64,000 bases of DNA from Kitasatospora setae KM-6054 (lineage in GTDB: Bacteria; Actinomycetota; Actinomycetes; Streptomycetales; Streptomycetaceae), in the NCBI RefSeq assembly GCF_000269985.1, contig NC_016109.1:248001-312000 (forward strand), in the 5' to 3' direction. The notes under the pieces are model-generated. The model was given only the letters and a program-made list of their open reading frames with translations, did not search any database and was not told the origin of the DNA. A program made the translations under genes and the position numbers. Shown in pieces: positions 16,002 to 24,911 of this stretch. Each line of letters begins with the position of its first letter. Position 1 is the stretch's first letter.

Positions 16002-16988
16002 TTGGCCGCATCGACCGCCGCCGCCCGCGGCGCCCGCGCCCCCGCCCCCGCACCCGCCCCGGCCCCCGCCCGCACCGCGGGCCACCGCTGGCACCGGCTC
16101 GACCGCACCGTCTCGCCCTACCTGTACCTCTCGCCGTTCTTCCTGGTCTTCGGCGTCTTCGGCCTGTTCCCGATGCTGTACACCGGCTACGTCTCGTTCA
16201 CCGCCTGGCGGGCCGACCGCCCGGGCAGCCAGGGCCGGTGGGTCGGCTTCGAGAACTACCGCAGGCTGCTGGACGACCCGTTCTTCTGGAACGCCGTCAA
16301 GAACACCCTGGGCATCGGCGTCCTCGCCACCCTCCCGCAGCTGCTGCTCGCGCTCGGCCTGGCCCACCTGCTGAACTACCGGATGCGCGGCCGCACCCTG
16401 CTGCGGCTGGGCGTGCTGCTGCCGAACGTCACCTCGGTGGCCGCCGTCACGCTGATCTTCGTCCAGTTGTTCGGCCGCGACTTCGGCCTGGTCAACTGGT
16501 TCCTGTCGCTGTTCGGCGTCGACCACGTCGACTGGCAGGCCGGCACCCTCTCCTCCTGGTCGGCGATCGCCGCGATCGTCACCTGGCGCTGGACGGGCTA
16601 CAACGCGCTGCTCTACCTGGCCGCGATGCAGTCCGTCCCGTTCGAGCTGTACGAGGCCGCGGCGCTGGACGGGGCGAGCCGCTGGCGGCAGTTCCGCTCG
16701 ATCACCGTCCCGATGCTGCGCCCGACCATCCTGTTCACCGTCATCGTCTCGACGATCGGCGCGCTGCAGCTGTTCGGCGAGCCGATGCTGTTCAGCCAGC
16801 AGCAGGACCCGACCACCGGCGGCTCCCAGCACCAGTTCCAGACCCTGGCGCTGTACTCGTACAACCAGTTCTGGGGCCGCTTCAAGTACGGCTACGGCGC
16901 GGCGGTCTCGTGGGCGATGTTCCTGCTGATCGTGCTGGTCGCCGCCGTCAACTTCCTGGCCGCGCGCCGGATGCGGGGCGCCGAATGA
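16002..16988 (+). CDS. Sugar ABC transporter permease 1 (MalF-like)
   Basis: 328 residues from a TTG start (16002) after GGGAG; no ATG or GTG suits the N-terminus. After an Ala/Pro-rich cytoplasmic tail come six membrane segments, starting YLYLSPFFLVFGVFGLFPML. The ATPase-contact loop reads ELYEAAALDGASRWRQF followed by ITVPMLRPT, the EAA motif. It overlaps the next permease by ATGA. No ATPase gene is in the operon; streptomycete importers of this class share a multitask ATPase encoded elsewhere, so that is the likely partner. Confidence 0.93.
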   Translation: MAASTAAARGARAPAPAPAPAPARTAGHRWHRLDRTVSPYLYLSPFFLVFGVFGLFPMLYTGYVSFTAWRADRPGSQGRWVGFENYRRLLDDPFFWNAVKNTLGIGVLATLPQLLLALGLAHLLNYRMRGRTLLRLGVLLPNVTSVAAVTLIFVQLFGRDFGLVNWFLSLFGVDHVDWQAGTLSSWSAIAAIVTWRWTGYNALLYLAAMQSVPFELYEAAALDGASRWRQFRSITVPMLRPTILFTVIVSTIGALQLFGEPMLFSQQQDPTTGGSQHQFQTLALYSYNQFWGRFKYGYGAAVSWAMFLLIVLVAAVNFLAARRMRGAE

Positions 16989-17833
16989 GCCGCGGGCGTT
17001 CCCGTACCACCCGGCAGCTGACCGCCGGGCGCGGCGTCTACGCCGTCCTCGGCGTCGCCGTGCTGCTCTCGCTCTTCCCGCTGTACTGGACGCTGGTGGC
17101 GGCCTCCCGCTCCAACACCGAGATCCACCGGATGCCGCCGGTACTGCTGCCCGGCGGCCGGCTCTGGCACAACGTCACCCAGGTGTTCGCGCAGACCGAC
17201 CTGCGGCTGGCGATGGTCAACTCACTGGTCGTGGCCGGCACCGTCACCGCGAGCGTGGTGCTGACCAGCACCCTGGGCGGCTTCGCCTTCGCCAAGCTGC
17301 GCTTCCGCGGCCGGGGCCCGCTGCTGGCCTCGGTGGTGGCCACCATGATGGTCCCCACCCAGCTGGGCATCATCCCGCTCTACATCATGATGGCGAACTG
17401 GTTCCACTGGGCCGACCACCTGCAGGCGCTGATCGTCCCGGCCGCCGCCAACGCCTTCGGCCTGTTCTTCATGCGCCAGTACCTGCTCGGCGCCGTCCCC
17501 GACGAACTCCTGGACGCCGGCCGGATGGACGGCTGCACCACCCGCGGCCTGGTCTGGCACGTCGTGCTGCCGGCCGCCCGCCCGGCGATGAGCGTCCTGG
17601 GCATGCTCACCTTCATGGCCAGCTGGAACGACTTCTACTGGCCCAAGGTCGTGATGACCCAGCAGAACCCGACCGTCCAGCTCACCCTCTCCGAACTCGC
17701 CAGCGGCTACATCAAGGACTACTCGCTGGTCCTCACGGGCGCCCTGGTCGCCAGTGCGCCCGTCCTCGTCGCCTTCCTCCTGATGGGCCGCCAGATCATC
17801 GACGGCATCATGCAAGGAGCCACGAAAGGATGA
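16985..17833 (+). CDS. Sugar ABC transporter permease 2 (MalG-like)
   Basis: 282 residues starting at the ATG that overlaps the previous stop. It has six membrane segments from YAVLGVAVLLSLFPLYWTL to APVLVAFLLMGRQII. The EAA loop is DELLDAGRMDGCTTRGLVW followed by VLPAARPA. The WNDFYWP motif is typical of the MalG side. It pairs with the upstream permease as a heterodimer and overlaps the GH3 gene by four bases, so uptake and intracellular hydrolysis are made together. Confidence 0.95.
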   Translation: MSRGRSRTTRQLTAGRGVYAVLGVAVLLSLFPLYWTLVAASRSNTEIHRMPPVLLPGGRLWHNVTQVFAQTDLRLAMVNSLVVAGTVTASVVLTSTLGGFAFAKLRFRGRGPLLASVVATMMVPTQLGIIPLYIMMANWFHWADHLQALIVPAAANAFGLFFMRQYLLGAVPDELLDAGRMDGCTTRGLVWHVVLPAARPAMSVLGMLTFMASWNDFYWPKVVMTQQNPTVQLTLSELASGYIKDYSLVLTGALVASAPVLVAFLLMGRQIIDGIMQGATKG

Positions 17834-20298
17834 CCCAGCTCTCCATGCCCTCCTCACTCACCACCCCCGCGAGCGGAACCGACCACCGGGTGCTCGACCT
17901 GGAGCGGAAGGCCCGGCTGGTCTCCGGCGGGGACACCTTCCGGACCAGCCCGGAACCCGCGCTCGGCCTGTTCCCGATCGTCTGCTCGGACGGCCCGGTC
18001 GGGGTCCGCGGCGAGCGGTGGGACGAGGCGGACACCGCGCTGCTGCTGCCGTGCGCGACCGCGCTGGCGGCGTCCTGGGACGAGGAACTGGTGGCCCGGA
18101 TGGGCGGGCTGCTGGCGGCCGAGGCCCGGCGCAAGGGGGTGCACGTGGTGCTGGCCCCGACGCTGAACCTGCACCGCTCCCCGCTGGGCGGGCGGAACTT
18201 CGAGTGCTTCTCGGAGGACCCGCTGCTGACCGCCCGGATCGGGGCCGCGTACATCGGCGGCGTGCAGGCGCTCGGCGTCGCGGCGACCGCCAAGCACTAC
18301 GTGGCGAACGACTCGGAGACCGAGCGGCTGACCGTGGACGCCCGGGTCGACGAGCGGACGCTGCGCGAGGTGTACCTGGCGCCGTTCGAGGCGGCGGTGC
18401 GGGCCGGGGTGTGGGCGGTGATGTCCGCGTACAACCGGGTCAACGGCACCTCGATGGTCGAACACCCGCTGCTGGCCGAGCCGTTGAAGGGCGAGTGGGG
18501 TTTCGACGGCCTGGTGGTGTCCGACTGGGGGTCGGTGCGCGAGGCGGACGGCCCGGGCGCGGCGGCCTGCGACCTGTCGATGCCCGGGCCGAACCCGGCC
18601 TGGGGCCCGGCGCTGGCGGCCGCGGTGCGGGCCGGGCGGGTGCCGGCGGCGGCGCTGGACGACAAGGTGGAGCGGCTGCTGCGGCTGGCCGGCCGGGTCG
18701 GCGCGTTCGACCCGCCGCCGGCCGGCCGGGCGCCGGTGCCCGCCGACCCGGCGACCCGGGGCGCGCTGCGGGCCGCGGCCGTCGCGGGCACGGTGCTGCT
18801 GCACAACCCGGACCGGCTGCTGCCGCTGGACGAGCCGGCGCTGCGCCGGGTCGCGGTGCTCGGCCCGAACGCGGCGACCGCCCGGGTGCAGGGCGGCGGC
18901 AGCGCCTCGGTGTTCCCGGCCGCGCCGGTCTCGCCGCTGAACGGGCTGCGCGCCGCGCTCGACCCGTCCGTCGAGGTCACCCACGCGCCGGGGGTCCGCA
19001 CCGAGCTGCGCCCGACGCCGCTGGCGGCCGCGGACTGCGTGCTTCCGGACGGTTCGGGCCCGGGCGTGCTGGTGCGCTACCTGGCGGCGGACGGTTCGCC
19101 GCTGCACACCGAGGCGCGGGCGACCGGCCGGGTGCTGGAGCCGTCCGCGGACGTCGACCTGACGGCGGTGCGCACCATCGAGGTGGCGTCCCGGTTCACC
19201 GCGCCGAGCGCGGGCCGCTGGCGCCTGGGCGTGGTGGGCCTGGGCGCGCTGCGCCTGGAGGCGGACGGCGCGGTGCTGCTGGACGAGTACGTCGCGCCGC
19301 TCTCGGACGACCCGACGTACCTGCACGTGGCGCCCTCGTTCCGGCAGGTGGAGCTGGAGCTGGCGGCCGGGCAGGGCGTCGACCTGCTGGCCCGGCGGAC
19401 GGTGGAGCCGGAGCACGGGCGGGTGCTGGTGCTGGCCGCCGACCGGCCGGCCGCCGAGCTGGAGCGGGAGTTCGCGCACGCGGTGGAGCTGGCCGCGGCG
19501 GCGGACGTCGCGGTGGTGGTGGTCGGCACCACCGACGAGCACGAGAGCGAGGGCTTCGACCGGGCCGGACTGCGGCTGCCGGGCCGGCAGGACGAGCTGG
19601 TGGAGGCCGTCGCGGCGGTCAACCCGCGCACGGTGGTGGTGGTGAACACCGGCAGCCCGGTGCTGCTGCCCTGGCGGGAGCGGGTCGGCGCGGTGCTGAC
19701 CTGCTGGTTCCCCGGGCAGGAGGGCGGCGGCGCGCTGGCCGAGGTGCTGCTCGGCCGGGCCGAGCCGGGCGGGCGGCTGCCCACCACCTGGCCGGACGCC
19801 GAGGCCGACTGCCCGGTGTACGCGACGGCGCCGAGCGGCGGGCGGCTCGCCTACGCGGAGGGCCCGCACCTGGGCCACCGCGGCTGGCTGCGCGCCGGCC
19901 GCACCCCCGCGTACTGGTTCGGGCACGGCCTGGGCTGGGGCGAGTGGTGCTACCTGGCGCTCGGCGAGCCGTCCGCCCCGGCGGCGGACGGCTCGCGCAC
20001 CGTCCGGGTGGCGCTGCGCAACGACGGGCCGCGCCGCTCCCGGGAGACCGTGCAGCTCTACCTGTCCCGGCCGGACTCGGAGCTGGACCGGCCGGTGCGC
20101 TGGCTGGCCGGCTTCGGCGCCGTCGAGGCGGGCCCCGGCGAGCGGGTGGAGGTCGAACTGCGGCTGCCGCAGCGGGCGTTGCAGCACTGGTCGGTCGAGG
20201 ACCGGGCCTGGCGCACCGAGCCGGGCACCTTCGTCCTGCACGTCGGCCCGCACAGCGGCGAGCTCCCGCTGGCGGCGGCCCTCCCGGTCGGGGCCTGA
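17830..20298 (+). CDS. GH3 family beta-glucosidase with PA14-like insert
   Basis: 822 residues. The N-terminal GH3 barrel has the substrate-pocket motif KHYVANDSE and the catalytic nucleophile Asp232 in VVSDWGSV. The second GH3 domain holds VAVLGPNAA and later VVVVGTTDEHESEGFDR. Between them, at about residues 395-545, is an insert that looks like PA14 (VLVRYLAADGSPLH, VLLDEYVAP). A fibronectin-like C-terminal domain follows (RETVQLYLSRP). No signal peptide is present, so it works in the cytoplasm on imported oligosaccharides. It is the last gene of the operon and is followed by a strong terminator. Confidence 0.95.
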   Translation: MTQLSMPSSLTTPASGTDHRVLDLERKARLVSGGDTFRTSPEPALGLFPIVCSDGPVGVRGERWDEADTALLLPCATALAASWDEELVARMGGLLAAEARRKGVHVVLAPTLNLHRSPLGGRNFECFSEDPLLTARIGAAYIGGVQALGVAATAKHYVANDSETERLTVDARVDERTLREVYLAPFEAAVRAGVWAVMSAYNRVNGTSMVEHPLLAEPLKGEWGFDGLVVSDWGSVREADGPGAAACDLSMPGPNPAWGPALAAAVRAGRVPAAALDDKVERLLRLAGRVGAFDPPPAGRAPVPADPATRGALRAAAVAGTVLLHNPDRLLPLDEPALRRVAVLGPNAATARVQGGGSASVFPAAPVSPLNGLRAALDPSVEVTHAPGVRTELRPTPLAAADCVLPDGSGPGVLVRYLAADGSPLHTEARATGRVLEPSADVDLTAVRTIEVASRFTAPSAGRWRLGVVGLGALRLEADGAVLLDEYVAPLSDDPTYLHVAPSFRQVELELAAGQGVDLLARRTVEPEHGRVLVLAADRPAAELEREFAHAVELAAAADVAVVVVGTTDEHESEGFDRAGLRLPGRQDELVEAVAAVNPRTVVVVNTGSPVLLPWRERVGAVLTCWFPGQEGGGALAEVLLGRAEPGGRLPTTWPDAEADCPVYATAPSGGRLAYAEGPHLGHRGWLRAGRTPAYWFGHGLGWGEWCYLALGEPSAPAADGSRTVRVALRNDGPRRSRETVQLYLSRPDSELDRPVRWLAGFGAVEAGPGERVEVELRLPQRALQHWSVEDRAWRTEPGTFVLHVGPHSGELPLAAALPVGA

Positions 20299-20306
20299 CA
20301 CAGCCG

Positions 20307-20340
20307 CGGGGCCCGCCTCCCGGGGAGGGAGCGGGCCCCG
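20307..20340. terminator. Terminator after the GH3 gene
   Basis: CGGGGCCCGC (20307-20316) pairs with GCGGGCCCCG (20331-20340). The 14-base loop contains its own CTCCC/GGGAG pairing. It sits between the convergent GH3 and cyclophilin genes and can serve both. Confidence 0.75.
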
Positions 20341-20356
20341 TCGGTCTTCCCGGCCG

Positions 20357-20857
20357 CTACTCCACGACCTCGGCGGAGACCAGCAGCACGTCCTCCTTCG
20401 GGACGTCCGCGTGGCCGCCCTTGGAGCCGGTGGCGACGGACTTGATCTCGTCGACCACCTCCCGGCCCTCGACGACCTCGCCGAACACGGCGTAGCCCCA
20501 GCCCGGGCCGCTCTTCGCGGTGTGGTCGAGGAAGGCGTTGTCCGCGACGTTGATGAAGAACTGCGCGGTGGCCGAGTGCGGGTCCGCGGTGCGGGCCATC
20601 GCCACGGTGTAGCGGAGGTTCTTCAGGCCGTTGTCGGCCTCGTTCTGGATCGGCGGGCGGGTCTCCTTGCGGCGCAGGCCGGGCTCCATGCCGCCGCCCT
20701 GCACCATGAAGTCGTCGATGACCCGGTGGAACACGGTGCCGCTGTAGAAGCCGTCCTGGACGTACCGCAGGAAGTTCTCGACCGTCGCCGGGGCCTTCTC
20801 GGCGTCCAGCCGGACCACGATGTCGCCGTGATTGGTGCTCAGCTTGACCTTGGACAA
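20357..20857 (-). CDS. Peptidyl-prolyl cis-trans isomerase, cyclophilin type
   Basis: 166 residues from a proposed TTG at 20857 with GAGG six bases upstream; an ATG at 20884 would add nine residues without family character. Cyclophilin signatures: [14 protein letters not shown] with the catalytic arginine, [16 protein letters not shown], and [19 protein letters not shown]. This short cytoplasmic type speeds proline isomerisation during protein folding. It has no signal peptide. It converges with the GH3 gene. Confidence 0.93.
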   Translation of the reverse strand: MSKVKLSTNHGDIVVRLDAEKAPATVENFLRYVQDGFYSGTVFHRVIDDFMVQGGGMEPGLRRKETRPPIQNEADNGLKNLRYTVAMARTADPHSATAQFFINVADNAFLDHTAKSGPGWGYAVFGEVVEGREVVDEIKSVATGSKGGHADVPKEDVLLVSAEVVE

Positions 20858-20939
20858 GGCAACCTCACTGTCTGTCTGCCGCATCTGACGCGTCGATACG
20901 AAGATCGTCGCAGCCCATTGTCGCAGCCCCGGAGTCGCG

Positions 20940-21002
20940 TCCGGCCCCCGCCCGCCCCGACCCCCGCCACCGGGCGGGTGGTCGGGGCGGGCGGGGGCCG
21001 GA
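20940..21002. terminator. Very long GC hairpin after the secreted-protein gene
   Basis: Positions 20940-20961 and 20981-21002 are perfectly complementary over 22 base pairs. The 19-base loop contains a further CCCGCC/GGCGGG pairing. It begins 13 bases after the stop codon of the minus-strand gene at 21015, as expected for a terminator, and lies upstream of the cyclophilin gene. Confidence 0.75.
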
Positions 21003-21014
21003 TCGCGGGGACGG

Positions 21015-21548
21015 TCAGGTGAGGTTCTGGATGGTCAGCGAGAGCGTGCCGCTGGAGTCGCGCAGGCCCTCCGGGGTCAGGCACTTGGTCAGGGCGAGGG
21101 AGTCCGGGGTCAGTTCGAGGACCTCGACGACGGTGCCGCCCGTGTACTTGCCGGAGAGGACCTGGCCGTAGGAGGTGGCGACGGTCTGGCCGAGGGGCTT
21201 GAGGTCGGCGGGCGTGTTCAGGCCGATCCTGCTGGTCTCACCGGTGTTCCAGGTCAGGGTGAGCTCGCTGTAGAACGAGGCCGCGGTGCACGAGCCCGGG
21301 CCGCCTCCCTCGATGTGGAAGGCCCCCGAGGTGATTCCGTCGCCGTGGGTGGAGGCGCACGTCCCGAGGGTGGCGTCGGCGGCGAAGGCGATCTGGCGGG
21401 TGGTCAGGGTGAGGCCGGGGGTGAAGGTCTGGGTCTGCTGGCCGCTACAGCTCACCGTGCCCGGCGCGGCGGAGGCGGAGCCGAGGCCCAGACCGAGCGA
21501 ACCGGCGGCGAGCACGGCGGTGACGGCGAGGCGTGACAGTGTGCGCAT
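21015..21548 (-). CDS. Small secreted protein, function unknown
   Basis: 177 residues with a clear Sec signal ([20 protein letters not shown] ending SASAAPG). The mature part is rich in beta-strand and threonine and has cysteines in VSCSGQ, LGTCAST, GSCTAAS and LTKCLTP, which could make two disulfides. Other visible stretches are [18 protein letters not shown] and [16 protein letters not shown]. Similar orphan secreted proteins are frequent in streptomycetes, but I recognise no characterised family. The gene stands alone, with a strong terminator downstream. Confidence 0.85.
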   Translation of the reverse strand: MRTLSRLAVTAVLAAGSLGLGLGSASAAPGTVSCSGQQTQTFTPGLTLTTRQIAFAADATLGTCASTHGDGITSGAFHIEGGGPGSCTAASFYSELTLTWNTGETSRIGLNTPADLKPLGQTVATSYGQVLSGKYTGGTVVEVLELTPDSLALTKCLTPEGLRDSSGTLSLTIQNLT

Positions 21549-21711
21549 CGTGTGTGTCCTGTCTTCGCAGGTGGATGTGCTGGGTGGTCACAGTCAACAG
21601 ATCCGGATGTTCCCCCTCCAGTAGGACGGTCGGCTCCTTGCGTGGAAACGTTGAAACGCCCGTGCCGCCGGGTCCGGTCCGGGTCTCGCGCTCGGACCCG
21701 GGCGGGGGGGG

Positions 21712-22284
21712 TCAGGCGCCGATGGCGGTGAGGACCTCCGCGGCGGCGCGGGCGCCTTCGACGGCGCCGCCGTTCATGTAGCCCTGGTAGTCGTAGGAGC
21801 AGTGCTCGCCGGCGAAGTGCAGGTTGCCCTGAGCGGTGCCCTCGTAGCCGGCGTAGCCGGTGAGGTAGCCGACCGGCCAGTAGGAGTAGGCGCCGTACGA
21901 GTACGGGTTGAGGTGCCAGGCGGAGAGGGTGGCGCGGCCGTTCCAGGCGGCCCTGGTGCCGGGCCAGACGGTGTCGATCTGGGCGAGGTGGCGGTCGGCG
22001 AGGTCGCGGGTGTAGGCGCTGGAGGCATCGGTGAAGGGGGCGGGCGGGGTGAGGTCGACGTGCTGCTGGAGGATCGGCAGCGGGACGGCGAGGATGGTGT
22101 GGTCGGCGGTGACGGTGCGGGTGCCGCCGCCGATGATGACCGGCAGGTTGCCGGTCATCGCGGTGATGGGCGCGGCGGTCGCCAGCGCCATGAAGATCAC
22201 GCCGACCAGGCCGACGGAGCCGGCCTTCAGGCGGTGGACGGGCGGCTGCCCGTGGGTCTCGGTGGACTGCTCGACGACGGACAA
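21712..22284 (-). CDS. Chimeric ORF: amino acid permease start fused to flavin amine oxidase end
   Basis: 190 residues from TTG 22284 (GGAG six bases upstream). The first 53 or so residues read as the start of an APC-family permease: HRLKAGSVGLVGVIFMALAT, then AAPITAMTGNLPV. From about residue 55 it becomes the C-terminus of a flavin-dependent amine oxidase: TVTADHTILAVPLPIL, then YGAYSYWPVGYL, then GNLHFAGEHCSYDYQGYMNG and AVEGARAAAEVL, the FAD-closing segment. The catalytic and most FAD-binding parts are missing, and the permease has only one or two membrane segments left. It looks like the product of a deletion joining two neighbouring genes in frame. It is probably non-functional, although the frame is intact. 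Confidence 0.8.
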   Translation of the reverse strand: MSVVEQSTETHGQPPVHRLKAGSVGLVGVIFMALATAAPITAMTGNLPVIIGGGTRTVTADHTILAVPLPILQQHVDLTPPAPFTDASSAYTRDLADRHLAQIDTVWPGTRAAWNGRATLSAWHLNPYSYGAYSYWPVGYLTGYAGYEGTAQGNLHFAGEHCSYDYQGYMNGGAVEGARAAAEVLTAIGA

Positions 22285-22403
22285 GGGCTGCTCCAGGAAG
22301 GGTCTGCGAGGGGGTCGGGTTCCGCACGGGGCGGAGTCGGCCCAGTGTGGGGCAGGTCACAGTCGGGGCGGAGGGTGCAGCGTGTACCGGGGAGTGTTAC
22401 GTG

Positions 22404-22420
22404 ATTGACGGCCTGTCAAT
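22404..22420. promoter_or_regulatory. Palindrome ATTGAC-N5-GTCAAT in the divergent region before the molybdoenzyme
   Basis: ATTGAC (22404-22409) and GTCAAT (22415-22420) form a perfect 6+6 dyad. The region 22285-22551 between the chimera and the molybdoenzyme is otherwise without a gene. The dyad contains TTGACG, a -35-like hexamer. It is a candidate operator or promoter element, by position only. Confidence 0.35.
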
Positions 22421-22551
22421 TGCCTTCCGTCACACGACCGCCGCCGACCGGGCCCGGGCGTCCGGCGCGGCTCGCGGGCGAACGGCCGGGCGGTGGGCAC
22501 GATGGGGGTGCCGTTGCCGTGGGGAAGTGCCCGAGAGCCGGGAGGCGTGCC

Positions 22552-24870
22552 GTGACCGCTGCCGAAGAGGAACCGCAGGTGGAGCCGAGCGTCGGGGCGG
22601 AGCCGTCGGCGCCGCCGTCGTTCGAGCCGTACCGGCATCCGGCGGCGGGGTGGGGGGCCGCGAAGAGCGTGGCGAAGGTGCTGGCGGCGACCGGGGAGTG
22701 GGTGGAGGGGCCGCGGGCGGTCCTGCGGATGAACCACGAGAACGGGGGCTTCGACTGTCCGGGCTGTGCCTGGCCGGACGACTACAAGGGCCTGCACCTG
22801 GACATCTGCGAGAACGGGATCAAGCACGTCACCTGGGAGATGACGGGCAAGCGGGTCGGCCGGGAGTTCTTCGCGGCGCACACCGTCACCGAGCTGTCGG
22901 GGTGGAGCGACTTCGCGCTGGAGGACCAGGGGCGGCTGACCGAGCCGATGGTCTACGACCCGGACACCGACCGGTACCTGCCGATCGACTGGCAGCGGGC
23001 GTTCGACCTGTTCGGCGAGGTGGTGCGCGGTCTGGACGACCCGAACGAGGCGGCGTTCTACACCTCGGGGCGGCTCGGCAACGAGGCGACGTTCCTGTAC
23101 CAGCTGCTGGCCCGGGAGTTGGGCACCAACAACCTGCCGGACTGTTCGAACATGTGCCACGAGGCGTCCGGCCGGGCGCTGACGGCCTCGCTCGGGACCG
23201 GCAAGGGGACGGCCGACCTGCGGGACTGGGAGGCGGCGGACGCGCTGTTCGTCCTGGGCGTGAACGCGGCGTCCAACGCGCCGCGGATGCTGACGGCGCT
23301 GGCCGACGCGACCCGGCGCGGGGCGCGGGTGGTGCACGTGAACCCGCTGGTGGAGGCGGCGGCGACCCGCACCATCGTGCCGCACGAGTTCGCGAACATG
23401 GCGCTGGGGCGGGCGACGTCCACCTCCGCGCTGAACCTGCAGGTGCGGATCGGCGGCGACCTGGCGCTGCTGCGCGGCATCGCGAAGGCGGTGCTGGAGC
23501 AGTCGGCGCACGACCCGGGGGCGCTGGACGAGGAGTTCATCGAGCGGCACACCACCGGTTTCGCGGCGTACCGGAAGCTGGTGGAGCAGACGCCCTGGGA
23601 GGAGTTGGAGCGGCAGAGCGGCCTGAGCCGGCCGCAGCTGCTGCGGGCGGCCCGGGTGTACCGGGAGGCGGACCGGTCGATCTTCTCCTGGTGCCTGGGC
23701 GTCACCCAGCACGAGCACGGGGTGGACACCGTCCGGGAGATCGTCAACGTGCTGCTGCTGCGCGGCAACCTGGGCCGGGAGGGGGCCGGCCCGTCGCCGG
23801 TGCGCGGGCACTCGAACGTGCAGGGGAACCGGACCTGCGGGATCGACCACCGTCCGGCGCCGGAGTTCCTGGACCGGCTCTCCGAGGTCTGCGGCATCGA
23901 CGCGCCGCGCGCGCACGGGCTGGACACCGTCGGGGTGATCGGGGCGATGGCGCGCGGCGAGGTGAAGGTGTTCGTCGGGATGGGCGGCAACTTCGCGCTG
24001 GCCGTGCCGGACACCGCCTACACGTACGAGGCGCTGTCGCGCTGCGAGTTGACGGTGCACGTGTCGACCAAGCTGAACCGCAGCCATCTGGTGCACGGGC
24101 GGCGGGCGCTGATCCTGCCCTGCCTGGGGCGCACCGAGCAGGACCGGCAGCGCGGCGGGGTGCAGGCCACCTCGGTGGAGGACTCGATGAGCATGGTGCA
24201 CCTGTCGGTGGGCATGCGGAAGAAGCCCGCGTCCCGGCAGCTGCTCTCCGAACCGGCCATCGTCGCCGGGCTGGCCCGGGCGGCGCTGCCGGGCAGCGCG
24301 ACGCCGTGGGAGTGGTACGTCGAGGACTACGACCGGATCCGCGACACCATGGCGAAGGTGCTGGACGGCTTCGAGGACTTCAACCGGCGGGTCCGGCTGC
24401 CGCTGGGCTTCCGGATCCGCCAGCCCGCCCGCGAGCTGGTCTTCCTCACCCCGTCCGGCCGGGCCGAGTTCTCGGCCGCCCCGCTGCCGGACGTCATCCC
24501 GGCGCCCGGCACGCTGGTGCTCGGCACGATGCGCTCGCACGACCAGTGGAACACCACGATCTACTCCGACAACGACCGCTACCGGGGCGTGCGGAACCTG
24601 CGCACCCTGGTCTTCATGAACCGCCAGGACATGCGCGAGCGCCACCTCGACGAGTTCTCCCCCGTCGACGTCACCGCCACCGCCCGCGACGGCTCCACCC
24701 GTTCGCTGTACGGCTACCTCGCCGTCCCGTACGACCTGCCGCGCGGCTGCGCGGCCGGCTACATGCCGGAGATGAACGTGCTGTGCGCGATCGGCGACTA
24801 CAGCGCGCAGAGCGACCAACCGATCATGAAGCACCTGAAGGTGACGATCACCGCCGCCGCCCGCGCCTGA
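22552..24870 (+). CDS. FdhF/YdeP family molybdopterin oxidoreductase
   Basis: 772 residues from GTG 22552 preceded by GGGAGG. The order is typical of the YdeP branch of the molybdopterin (formate dehydrogenase-like) superfamily. It has a short CPGC motif (near residue 70) in place of a full N-terminal [4Fe-4S] binding set. Then follow the molybdopterin domain with YTSGRLGNEATFLYQ and NMCHEASGRALT, GHSNVQGNRTCGI, and a C-terminal MopB domain (TMRSHDQWNTTIYSDNDRY). It is cytoplasmic, with no twin-arginine signal. The substrate is unknown; YdeP homologues have been linked to acid resistance and formate-like chemistry. It is a single gene behind a divergent spacer. Confidence 0.93.
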   Translation: MTAAEEEPQVEPSVGAEPSAPPSFEPYRHPAAGWGAAKSVAKVLAATGEWVEGPRAVLRMNHENGGFDCPGCAWPDDYKGLHLDICENGIKHVTWEMTGKRVGREFFAAHTVTELSGWSDFALEDQGRLTEPMVYDPDTDRYLPIDWQRAFDLFGEVVRGLDDPNEAAFYTSGRLGNEATFLYQLLARELGTNNLPDCSNMCHEASGRALTASLGTGKGTADLRDWEAADALFVLGVNAASNAPRMLTALADATRRGARVVHVNPLVEAAATRTIVPHEFANMALGRATSTSALNLQVRIGGDLALLRGIAKAVLEQSAHDPGALDEEFIERHTTGFAAYRKLVEQTPWEELERQSGLSRPQLLRAARVYREADRSIFSWCLGVTQHEHGVDTVREIVNVLLLRGNLGREGAGPSPVRGHSNVQGNRTCGIDHRPAPEFLDRLSEVCGIDAPRAHGLDTVGVIGAMARGEVKVFVGMGGNFALAVPDTAYTYEALSRCELTVHVSTKLNRSHLVHGRRALILPCLGRTEQDRQRGGVQATSVEDSMSMVHLSVGMRKKPASRQLLSEPAIVAGLARAALPGSATPWEWYVEDYDRIRDTMAKVLDGFEDFNRRVRLPLGFRIRQPARELVFLTPSGRAEFSAAPLPDVIPAPGTLVLGTMRSHDQWNTTIYSDNDRYRGVRNLRTLVFMNRQDMRERHLDEFSPVDVTATARDGSTRSLYGYLAVPYDLPRGCAAGYMPEMNVLCAIGDYSAQSDQPIMKHLKVTITAAARA

Positions 24871-24911
24871 CCGACCCGCGGTCGCGGTCGAGCGGCGGCG
24901 GGCCGGGTCGT

